In this document: piece by piece, positions 54,531 to 62,181 of the stretch
Numbering within the stretch: the stretch's first letter is position 1
Layout of the letters: each line of letters opens with the position of its first letter
Assembly: GCF_005765165.1 (NCBI RefSeq)
Contig: NZ_VCIW01000017.1
Span: forward strand, 1 to 64,000
Reading direction: 5' to 3'
Length of the DNA stretch: 64,000 nt
Origin: Paenibacillus antri
GTDB taxonomy: Bacteria; Bacillota; Bacilli; Paenibacillales; YIM-B00363
The notes under the pieces: generated by a model
The model's input: the letters and a program-made list of their open reading frames with translations, nothing else
Databases searched by the model: none
Told to the model about the DNA's origin: nothing
Position numbers and translations under genes: made by a program

Positions 54531-55538
54531 TTAGTATGCAACTCGTTTGGCCCAAAGGAAGTTCTTTCTCCAAAATGGGATGTTAATACTTCTGTATTGA
54601 ACTCCGTCCTTCGGCTCATTCAACGCATGGATCATCCTTCCGTTCCCTATGTATATCCCAACATGACCAGGAATGTTTTTAGACTTAAATCGGCCTGGGA
54701 TATGGAAGAACAATAAATCTCCTTTACGAAGCGATCTCCTGCTAACGGTTTTCCCCACCTTCCCTTGGGCACGAGCTGTGCGGGGGAGTTTAATCCCATG
54801 TTGGGCAAACACATACTGGGTGTATGACGAACAATCAAAAGTACGATCGTCCGGATATTCACTTCCGAAAACGTATCTCACCCCAAGGTATCTCCTCGCT
54901 GTACGAAGCATATTGTTGACGCTAATATTCTTTAACGCCTGAGCTTGTATATTTCCGTCTGTGACGCCAGCATCGTCCATGAAATCGACATTTCTCAGCG
55001 GGTCTGTGGGATCATCCGCAAATTCGTAAACATCACCGTACAAGGGAACATCTGCGTTTTCTTCGAAGCCCTCTTCCCCTACAGGTGCAATTTGTATCTG
55101 TCCATCCATAAACTTATAGGACATATCTTCACCAAAAAGGTCGCTGACTGCAGTAATGGGGAGGTACGGCTTTCCCTCGATCATCTTCGGAGCATCGCTT
55201 AACGAAAAGGGTTCCCCTTGTTTCAGGGCTTGTACCTGATCCATTTGTATTTCGTACTCTACACCCGTATCCCCGATGGAGTACTTCCCATTTTTGTTGG
55301 CCATTTGATAACCCAGAACAGATATCAATTCCTGAAGTTCAACATACTCCTCGTTTTGTTGTGTGGTTGTCGAAATGGTAGCTCCTGCGTTATTGACATT
55401 CTGTGTTTGAACGTTGGACCGATTTTTCATGTCATTGGCGTTTGTCGAAGGTTCTTGCGCCCCGTTCTCATTACAGCTAGTCAGTAAGATCGCACCAGCG
55501 GTCAGCAATTTAACAATCCGTATTTGACTGGATCCCAT
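54531..55538 (-). CDS. NlpC/P60 lipoprotein with copper-amine-oxidase-like domain
   Basis: 335 residues from the ATG at 55538 (GGGGGG upstream). Lipobox GAILLTSC, a disordered Asn/Thr region, a domain like the copper amine oxidase N-terminal repeat (about 75-165, YVELQELISVLGYQMA, YLPITAVSDLFG) and an NlpC/P60 domain with FDCSSYTQYVF and HVGIYIGNG. Peptidoglycan hydrolase on the membrane surface. Last gene before the transposition block. Confidence 0.93.
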   Translation of the reverse strand: MGSSQIRIVKLLTAGAILLTSCNENGAQEPSTNANDMKNRSNVQTQNVNNAGATISTTTQQNEEYVELQELISVLGYQMANKNGKYSIGDTGVEYEIQMDQVQALKQGEPFSLSDAPKMIEGKPYLPITAVSDLFGEDMSYKFMDGQIQIAPVGEEGFEENADVPLYGDVYEFADDPTDPLRNVDFMDDAGVTDGNIQAQALKNISVNNMLRTARRYLGVRYVFGSEYPDDRTFDCSSYTQYVFAQHGIKLPRTARAQGKVGKTVSRRSLRKGDLLFFHIPGRFKSKNIPGHVGIYIGNGRMIHALNEPKDGVQYRSINIPFWRKNFLWAKRVAY

Positions 55539-55612
55539 TTTTGTTGCCCCCCATTTGTTTTCCTTATTTTCTTCTTCCCTTGTCCAATCCATTCAAATAA
55601 TCTCTGCTAATG

Positions 55613-55656
55613 AAAAAAAGCTATCCGCTGCCATATTTCGTGGCCTTCGGATAGCT
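55613..55656 (-). terminator. Terminator after second tniQ
   Basis: AGCTATCCG/CGGATAGCT stem (55619-55627 and 55648-55656), followed on the minus strand by TTTTTT, 88 nt past the tniQ stop. Confidence 0.8.
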
Positions 55657-55743
55657 ACGCTACTTCTCAACGTACTGCAATGCACTGAATAACCAACATT
55701 TACCAAATGGTTGTGTTGTTTTTCTAGAGCTCTACCCTTCTCA

Positions 55744-57453
55744 TTAATTAGCCTTCTTTTTTTCAATGCAATATCGAATTTTATCAACAGTGTTACATTT
55801 AAAGTATCTCTTTTTTCTCCCATCAGCAAAATAAATAGTTAAATCAGCATTTATCTGGTGCTTTTTCAAGACCGCATGAAGCCCCTTTTCACCAATCCTT
55901 AACAATGTACAGACCTCGGCAAAATAATAACCTCTCTTTTCTTGACGATCATTTCTAAGCAAACTAATGCACTCAATCACTTCACTTTCTAAGTACAAGT
56001 TGTCCGCTAATGTTCCAAATCCGCTCATGCAGAAAGGATTCAACAACCCTCTCCTTGTAAATTCGAGGATCTTTATAATTGATAGCGAAAATTTATTGTA
56101 ACCGTAAATGAGTTGGCGAAATGGTGTCCCTACAACGTTTTGATTGCTCACTTTTCCACGAAATTCCTTCAATATATTATCCACCTCAAGCACATCAAAG
56201 ACGGCATACTGCCTCGTATTGCTGCATATAGGCGTGAGCATTCCTGAGGTAATGAGCGCTTCCACGGAGGTAACATGAATACCTAGTAAAAGTCCAACCT
56301 CTCTCTTTGTGAGGAGTGCATGCTCGGAAGTTATTGCTTTGTTCAACGAATTGCGATTAATTAGATACTTACCCTTTCCGCCCTCTTTAACAAGTATTTT
56401 TAGACTTCCGGATCTAGCAATCTTTAATAGTTTATCATTGCTCACTCCGGTAATTGTTCTTGCCTCCTCCTTCCTAACGAAATTTCTCTTTTCCAAAAGT
56501 TCAGGACTCGTCTTAAAGATGGAAAAGTCCCTCCTAATTTCGCCTGCATCTATTTTTTTGATTACAAATGAACAGTACGTATCTCGAATAGGCCTAAATC
56601 TTTCGTTTTCAAACATCCGTTCATAATTTGCTTTATGCATATACATAACTTGACCCGATTTAATCTCAAAGAATTTCGATAAAACCATGTTATAATTTTC
56701 AGGGAAGTTGTTGTACATCCAAAATACATTTGCAAATGCATTTGATATTCCGCTACTGCACTGCTTTTTCCCGTCGCGATTGTAAAAACTGGATATGAGT
56801 TGCCTGCAGCCCAAAAAGTCTGGCAGTCCCTCCAGCAGATATAGGGAGCAGTGAGCTAGCTTTAAGTATTCATCGATAGAAAACTTAAATGGTAGCGTAG
56901 AACCACCTTCGAATATCAACTTAAATAATTCCTTTTGAGACTCCAAATACATCTTGTTGTAAGGCAATACCAACGTCGACTTAGTGAATGAATTACAGCA
57001 ATTTGGACATTCTCCTGAATGAAAAGCTTTCGCCGAAATATCTCTGTTACAACTTGCACAGGAATCGATTAACATGATGTCATGAATATTGCACATGTTC
57101 AAGGGGAGCAGCGTCCAATGAATTTTATGAAAGTACTTTTCCTGTATACAAACAGGGCAAAACTTGACCTTATTTCGTTGTATGATCGTTTTGCTCATGT
57201 ATTGAGGAATTCTACCCGAAGTTTTAAGTGAAATATGATTATAGAATTCCTCCGGTTTTTTCATTACCAACTTTCCTAACTCGGTGATTGATTCAGTGCT
57301 TAGCTCGCTGTTATTAATCTGGGTGGTTGTAGCGCGAATGATCGCGCTTATAGTAGAAATATTAGGATAGTGGTTCAATTCTGATAAACGATAGATATAG
57401 CTTGACATACTTTCTCCTCGTTGAATCTCCGGTCGCTTTGGGAGCACTTCCAT
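55744..57453 (-). CDS. tniQ: TniQ/TnsD-family target-selection protein (second copy)
   Basis: 569 residues from the ATG at 57453. N-terminal TniQ motif (RGESMSSYIYRLSELNHYPN), zinc-finger set FCPVC, MCNIHDIML, CASC and CPNCC within residues 125-180, then helix-turn-helix-like segments (REVGLLLGIHVTSVEALI). TnsD/TniQ proteins bind the attachment site and recruit TnsC. Overlaps the stop of the small beta-barrel gene, so both are co-translated. Distinct from the larger tniQ at 59173. Confidence 0.88.
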   Translation of the reverse strand: MEVLPKRPEIQRGESMSSYIYRLSELNHYPNISTISAIIRATTTQINNSELSTESITELGKLVMKKPEEFYNHISLKTSGRIPQYMSKTIIQRNKVKFCPVCIQEKYFHKIHWTLLPLNMCNIHDIMLIDSCASCNRDISAKAFHSGECPNCCNSFTKSTLVLPYNKMYLESQKELFKLIFEGGSTLPFKFSIDEYLKLAHCSLYLLEGLPDFLGCRQLISSFYNRDGKKQCSSGISNAFANVFWMYNNFPENYNMVLSKFFEIKSGQVMYMHKANYERMFENERFRPIRDTYCSFVIKKIDAGEIRRDFSIFKTSPELLEKRNFVRKEEARTITGVSNDKLLKIARSGSLKILVKEGGKGKYLINRNSLNKAITSEHALLTKREVGLLLGIHVTSVEALITSGMLTPICSNTRQYAVFDVLEVDNILKEFRGKVSNQNVVGTPFRQLIYGYNKFSLSIIKILEFTRRGLLNPFCMSGFGTLADNLYLESEVIECISLLRNDRQEKRGYYFAEVCTLLRIGEKGLHAVLKKHQINADLTIYFADGRKKRYFKCNTVDKIRYCIEKKKAN

Positions 57454-57455
57454 GA

Positions 57456-57779
57456 TCAATTCCCTTTCCTCCGGTATTGCAATCGTTTTTGTTTCAAATG
57501 GTTAATCAATTGATAATACTCCAAATGGTTACCGGGATTCTGATCATTAGGGTTTACCTTATATGCCAAACTTAAAGTCCCATCCTTTATCGGCAAGAGA
57601 ATGTACTCGTCCGACCAGACATCCATAAAGATGGCAATTTTCCACGGCTGAACTCTTGCCTTAAGGAACCATTGCTCTTTTAACGCAGTTTGACAACTGT
57701 AAATTTTCCCCTTATATGAGATTCCTGCCCCGGTGACGTTTGCTTCGGCCGGTTTCAAAATGTCCGGATTTTCCTTCAT
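57456..57779 (-). CDS. Stand-alone protein resembling the TnsB C-terminal beta-barrel
   Basis: 107 residues from the ATG at 57779 (AGGAGG upstream). GISYKGKIYSCQTALKEQW and IAIFMDVWSDEYILLPIKDG resemble the small beta-barrel found near the C-terminus of TnsB/MuA-type transposases, where the motif is followed by an acidic strand pair. No DDE domain. It could be a leftover of another tnsB or an accessory factor for the TniQ encoded next. Assignment is by eye. Confidence 0.55.
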   Translation of the reverse strand: MKENPDILKPAEANVTGAGISYKGKIYSCQTALKEQWFLKARVQPWKIAIFMDVWSDEYILLPIKDGTLSLAYKVNPNDQNPGNHLEYYQLINHLKQKRLQYRRKGN

Positions 57780-57834
57780 CCTAAACACCCTCCTAATTCT
57801 ATTACTATTACTTTGCCCATTTTCTATTAAAAAT

Positions 57835-57853
57835 AATACTAATAGATAGTATT
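57835..57853. promoter_or_regulatory. Candidate operator of the XRE regulator
   Basis: AATACTA-N5-TAGTATT in the divergent gap between the small beta-barrel gene and the XRE gene. XRE proteins often control such divergent promoters. Confidence 0.45.
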
Positions 57854-57929
57854 TTTATAATTTTGCTAACTATACGACTGTGTTTTGTTCTTCCCTGGTT
57901 GACTACACTTTTAATTAAGAGGTGTATTC

Positions 57930-58271
57930 ATGCCAGAAAATGTACTCGTTTTATTAGGCAAACGCATACGCGATCTAAGGAAAGAACAAGGGTTGTCCCA
58001 AGAACAACTTGCCGAACTCTCAGGCTTTCATTACACCTATATTGGTGCAGTCGAACGTGCAGAAAAGAATATAACTGTAATGAACGTATCTAAGATTGCT
58101 GCAGCATTAGCTGTGAGTGTTTCCGACTTGTTTTCGTACTCGAAAATAAGTGACACGACACAGAACAAGTCAAGAGATATCGAGGACATCGTTCAGTTAC
58201 TTCTAAAATCCGATCACCAGCGAGTACGTAAAATCAAAAACGTTATTCTTCAGATCCTTGACGAAGATTAA
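57930..58271 (+). CDS. XRE-family transcription regulator
   Basis: 113 residues: HTH_3 domain (IRDLRKEQGLSQEQLAELSG, YIGAVERAEKNIT) at 8-65 and a short C-terminal helix. AAGAGGTG precedes the ATG. Only plus-strand gene in the transposition block; may control expression of the element. Followed by a strong terminator. Confidence 0.92.
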   Translation: MPENVLVLLGKRIRDLRKEQGLSQEQLAELSGFHYTYIGAVERAEKNITVMNVSKIAAALAVSVSDLFSYSKISDTTQNKSRDIEDIVQLLLKSDHQRVRKIKNVILQILDED

Positions 58272-58274
58272 AAA

Positions 58275-58307
58275 CGGATGTGGCAACTTAGCCACATCCG
58301 TTTTTTT
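58275..58307. terminator. Bidirectional terminator
   Basis: 10-bp stem CGGATGTGGC/GCCACATCCG (58275-58284, 58291-58300) with TTTTTTT after and AAAA before, between the convergent XRE and Ku genes. Confidence 0.9.
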
Positions 58308-59118
58308 AAGACGCTGTCTTTTTTCTTTTTTTTGGCTTCTCCGTCTTCTTCTCGTTCTCCTGAATACTCGCTTTTAGAGCTTGAACCAGATCCAAAATCT
58401 TTTCAGTACTTGATTTCGATTCCACGAACACCACTTGTTGACCGGCCACCTTCTGCTGGATCGCATTTTGTAGTCTTAATCGGTATTCGTCTTTGAACTT
58501 AGAAAGGTCAAAAGATCTGCTCATCTGTTTAATGAGCAAGTTAGCCAACTTCAACTGATCCTCGCTTACCTCTTTATTGTTCTCTAGGTTAGGTACATGC
58601 TCAATCTGACGAACCTCATCGGAGTAATATGCTGTCGTCAGGACCAACCCGTTTTGAAGCGCCTGGATAAGTGCCACACTGCCTCTCGAGCGGATCGTGA
58701 TAGTGCACACAGCTGCTTTCCTCGTCCCATTAAGAGCTTGTACGAGAAGCTTATATGCGTCCCCTCCAAGTACATCCGGGCCAACATAATATGACTTTTG
58801 AAAGTAGACTGGATTAATGTCCCCTAGGTTTACGAATTCGTGAACCTTGGCTTCTTTGATCTTCTCGCCGGCAATAACATCCAATTCATCTTTCCCGAAC
58901 AACACATATCGACCAAGATCATATTCGAATCCCTTTTCGATATCATCCCATTTCACTTCTGTCTTGCACGAAGGGCATGTTCTAATGCTCTGGACTGGTG
59001 TTCCACATTCTTTATGCAATTGTTGAAATGTGATGTCTTTTTCATCTGTTGTCGAGTATAACTTGACTGGTATCTGAACCAGACCGATATTAATCGTTCC
59101 CTTCCAAATCGTGTGCAT
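58306..59118 (-). CDS. ku: Bacterial Ku, DNA-end-binding protein
   Basis: 270 residues: MHTIWKGTINIGLVQIPVKL start and the Ku core, with CPSC and an earlier Cys that could hold zinc, LVLTTAYYSDEVRQ, and a Lys-rich tail (KKTEKPKKRKKTAS). Binds double-strand ends and recruits LigD; no ligD is in the window. AGGAGG precedes the ATG. Its place between tniQ genes, same direction as tnsBC, makes it part of the element or a passenger. Gap repair after cut-and-paste moves could be the link. Confidence 0.93.
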   Translation of the reverse strand: MHTIWKGTINIGLVQIPVKLYSTTDEKDITFQQLHKECGTPVQSIRTCPSCKTEVKWDDIEKGFEYDLGRYVLFGKDELDVIAGEKIKEAKVHEFVNLGDINPVYFQKSYYVGPDVLGGDAYKLLVQALNGTRKAAVCTITIRSRGSVALIQALQNGLVLTTAYYSDEVRQIEHVPNLENNKEVSEDQLKLANLLIKQMSRSFDLSKFKDEYRLRLQNAIQQKVAGQQVVFVESKSSTEKILDLVQALKASIQENEKKTEKPKKRKKTAS

Positions 59119-59172
59119 GGGGAACCTCCTAACTTTTTAGTAGGAGTATTCCCATTTTGTCCACCCGAAATA

Positions 59173-61143
59173 CTAATAGTTGAATTGATCGCCTTTACTT
59201 TGAATTTTATGCATTAGCCAGTTTCCTGCACCGACTACTGCGAACGTTCTCTCTAACCACTCCAAGGAAATGGTTCCATTTCTCAGGTTATCCCTGACAA
59301 AAAATAATGTTTCTGTAATGCCATGTAGTTTAAAGTATCTTTCATTCATCCCATTCTTGGTAATCAATTCCTTAATACTGGAGCATCCATCTATCCCGTA
59401 TTGTCTTATTAACGCGGCAACCATTTCTTTTTGCCTATCCATTTTCATGTCAGTTTTAAGTTGCTCCACTAAAACCAATTTCTGTTGGAAAAACCATTCT
59501 AAAATCTCAGGAGCATATCTTCGTAACCATTTCCTCCCTCTACCTAAAAATTTAAAAAACCTTAGATCTCCCGGCTCTTCTTTACTTTTCAAGCATTTCA
59601 ATATGTACTCCTTTGTTTTCTTCCATAAATCCAAAATTTCAGAAGAATCTAATTGTTTTCGCTTCACTTTTTTTGGGGGGAGCTTTGCCGACTGCTTTCT
59701 TTTCGTTTTTAGACGTTCATCATGTATGATAAATTGAATTTTAGGATCGTAGCAATAATAGTAATACTCGAATTGATCCCAACCGTATAACAATTTTGCA
59801 TTCCAAACTTTTCGATTCATCGTTCGCAACACACGAATCTTTGAAATCGGGTCATCGTCTTCTTGAAATCGCCGAAATAATTTGAACACCACTTCATCAT
59901 CAAATACATTATTTTTACTTAGGAAAGCGGTCTTTTTAACAACTTCTGTGGTCGAAATATTTAACTCGTTCGATATTCCCTTAATATCCCACCCATCTAT
60001 TAGTAGTCGTGCCACTTTCTTTCCAACACGTACCATATCCCCAACTTCGCACCAATCACCGTTTATATTCTCTCCAAACATCATTCCACAATCTTCGCAC
60101 ATATGGACGTTATAATACGGTTCACCCAAACACACCTTTGCCCGAAAATAAACTCTGTGTAAACTATCCATGCTTTTAAAGGACTTGCACCAAGGGTTTA
60201 AACATTGAATCTTGACTCTTCCTTCTCTTATAATGCTTTTCACGTAATTGTTGGGTATATCAAGATTGAGAAGTTGTTCGAAGGTTATTTTTTTTCGAAG
60301 AGTCACATCGATAATTAAGGGGAGTGTTACTCTTACAGCCATCCCCCCTACCTTACCCTTTTTTACATAATTAACTAATCCATGTACATAATGAGTTGAA
60401 TATTTGATTTCATTCCTTCTTAATTTTATAGCTTTATCTTGCAACACAAAAAGTATCAAGGCTGCAAGCAATCTCCCCTGAGCATTTTTTCCCTTAAGAT
60501 TATTATTTTCTTGAAATGTTACATTTGAGTTGGGATCCAATAGGTAGCGCCAAGCGAGGTATTGCGATAACTGATCTTCAATTAAGTCCCAGCTACCTAC
60601 TATTTCAGATTTGTTTTGGAAAAGAAAGGAATTGCAATATGGACATTTCCCTTGTGCGAGGGTATCGCTAATATATGGGATGGAATTAAAGCAATACTGA
60701 CAATGATCCATTAATCGAACCTTATGATCATCGCAGATTTCGATCTTCTTTATTTGCCATATCAATTTATACGCCACTTTGTTAGAAATACAATATGGGC
60801 AAAATCTCCTATTGATTTTTTCAACGGAATTACCAATGAATGTGCTAACGTCCATCTCGTTCCCTGACAAAAACTTTGCACACATAGGCGTTAACGTCCC
60901 CAAGTATATTTGTCTGTCATTGACATCTAGGTACTCAGACAGCAAACGCATATTTATTAATGAGTCAGGTTCCCAATCAATTTTCCAACGAATACGGGGG
61001 GCATCTTGCTTTATTCTGACTGACGAGAAAATATCTCTTGTTAAACAATGGTTATGATAAGCAACACGTATCAAGTAAGACGATAAAGACTCATCCTTCA
61101 TCATCAATGGTTTTTTGGGGTAAGACTTTTTTTCCACCACCAA
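59173..61143 (-). CDS. tniQ: TniQ/TnsD-family target-selection protein (first copy)
   Basis: About 656 residues. N-terminal TniQ motif (DESLSSYLIRVAYHNHCLTR), zinc set FCPYC, ICDDH, HCQYC and CPYC at about 115-170, and a second CNPWC and MCEDCGMMFG set near 315-355. The large C-terminal part resembles TnsD, with helix-turn-helix-like GWDIKGISNELNISTTEVVK. Starts at TTG or GTG just after GGAAGG. 21 nt downstream of tnsC, so one operon tnsB-tnsC-tniQ. Confidence 0.88.
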   Translation of the reverse strand: MVVEKKSYPKKPLMMKDESLSSYLIRVAYHNHCLTRDIFSSVRIKQDAPRIRWKIDWEPDSLINMRLLSEYLDVNDRQIYLGTLTPMCAKFLSGNEMDVSTFIGNSVEKINRRFCPYCISNKVAYKLIWQIKKIEICDDHKVRLMDHCQYCFNSIPYISDTLAQGKCPYCNSFLFQNKSEIVGSWDLIEDQLSQYLAWRYLLDPNSNVTFQENNNLKGKNAQGRLLAALILFVLQDKAIKLRRNEIKYSTHYVHGLVNYVKKGKVGGMAVRVTLPLIIDVTLRKKITFEQLLNLDIPNNYVKSIIREGRVKIQCLNPWCKSFKSMDSLHRVYFRAKVCLGEPYYNVHMCEDCGMMFGENINGDWCEVGDMVRVGKKVARLLIDGWDIKGISNELNISTTEVVKKTAFLSKNNVFDDEVVFKLFRRFQEDDDPISKIRVLRTMNRKVWNAKLLYGWDQFEYYYYCYDPKIQFIIHDERLKTKRKQSAKLPPKKVKRKQLDSSEILDLWKKTKEYILKCLKSKEEPGDLRFFKFLGRGRKWLRRYAPEILEWFFQQKLVLVEQLKTDMKMDRQKEMVAALIRQYGIDGCSSIKELITKNGMNERYFKLHGITETLFFVRDNLRNGTISLEWLERTFAVVGAGNWLMHKIQSKGDQFNY

Positions 61144-61164
61144 CCGACCTTCCTTCCGAATAAA

Positions 61165-62088
61165 TTATGATTGTGAGAATATTTTTTTAATATCTTCGTC
61201 GGCAAATTCGCCCATGACATTATTTCTCGCTTGAATCAGTATTGAAGCATTCAAGTTGTTTAAAAGGCTAAAATCGTTGAAATTGTTATCTAGGACACCT
61301 ATTATACGAAACGCTTCCTGCAGAATCGGAGTTATCCACCCAACAAGCCCACCTGTAAGTTGATGTATTAACGCAGGATATTCAAACTCTTGGTCACTTA
61401 GATAGAGTTTCACTGGTGAGGCGACTTGGTTCTCAATTTCCTTAATGAATTGCACAAACCGATCGTCGCATTCATCAAAATGATTTAATACCGTTTTAGG
61501 ATATCTTCTAATGTGCTGGGAATTTAGTGTACGTAGTACTTCGGTCTCTTGAGTACCAACGCACACCAAACATATATCACCTGTATTAGCAATATCCTTA
61601 ACATGTTCCATGATTAGTCGCCGTGTACTATCAGGGTATTTAATTGCATAATCCAGTTCATCAATAATTAACATTTCAACCTTCAAATCTCGAAGTAATT
61701 GAAATGCTTGATGTTTGATTGTTCCAATATCTCGAGTTCCAGGATTTACAGGTACTCCCAAGGCCCTTAAAATATTAAGGTATAATTCTTTTTGTGTCAG
61801 TGGCATTGGCATAGTTATTAAAAGAACCGGAAAGATTTCAGTTTTGTTCCCTTCTTGGTCTTGCTCGGTGTAATTTTTATTTCTTTCAACATATTTTTTT
61901 ACACATAATGTTTTCCCTGAACCTGGTTTACCCTGAATAAACAGGCAAATAGGAGAAGTCGTCGTAACCGGGCTATTTCGTTTTAACCAACGGTTATAAT
62001 CCAATCGTTCCCAAATCCTTTTAACCTCTGAGTGCTCGACATATACTCCAAGCATTCTTTTCTGAAGGGCTTTATATGGGTTATCCAT
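61165..62088 (-). CDS. tnsC: TnsC-like AAA+ regulator
   Basis: 307 residues from the ATG at 62088 (GAGGTG upstream). Walker A QGKPGSGKTLCVKKY, Walker B EMLIIDELDYA, sensor-type VCVGTQE. TnsC polymerises on DNA with ATP and links the target protein to the transposase. Order tnsB-tnsC-tniQ is that of Tn7-like elements. Confidence 0.92.
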   Translation of the reverse strand: MDNPYKALQKRMLGVYVEHSEVKRIWERLDYNRWLKRNSPVTTTSPICLFIQGKPGSGKTLCVKKYVERNKNYTEQDQEGNKTEIFPVLLITMPMPLTQKELYLNILRALGVPVNPGTRDIGTIKHQAFQLLRDLKVEMLIIDELDYAIKYPDSTRRLIMEHVKDIANTGDICLVCVGTQETEVLRTLNSQHIRRYPKTVLNHFDECDDRFVQFIKEIENQVASPVKLYLSDQEFEYPALIHQLTGGLVGWITPILQEAFRIIGVLDNNFNDFSLLNNLNASILIQARNNVMGEFADEDIKKIFSQS

Positions 62089-62181
62089 GTCAGTTCTCAC
62101 CTCTCACTTAGTATTTACGAAAATAAGTTTTGAAATACAAAAGAAAAAGAGAATATGGTTCGACCATATTCTCCAAAATAG

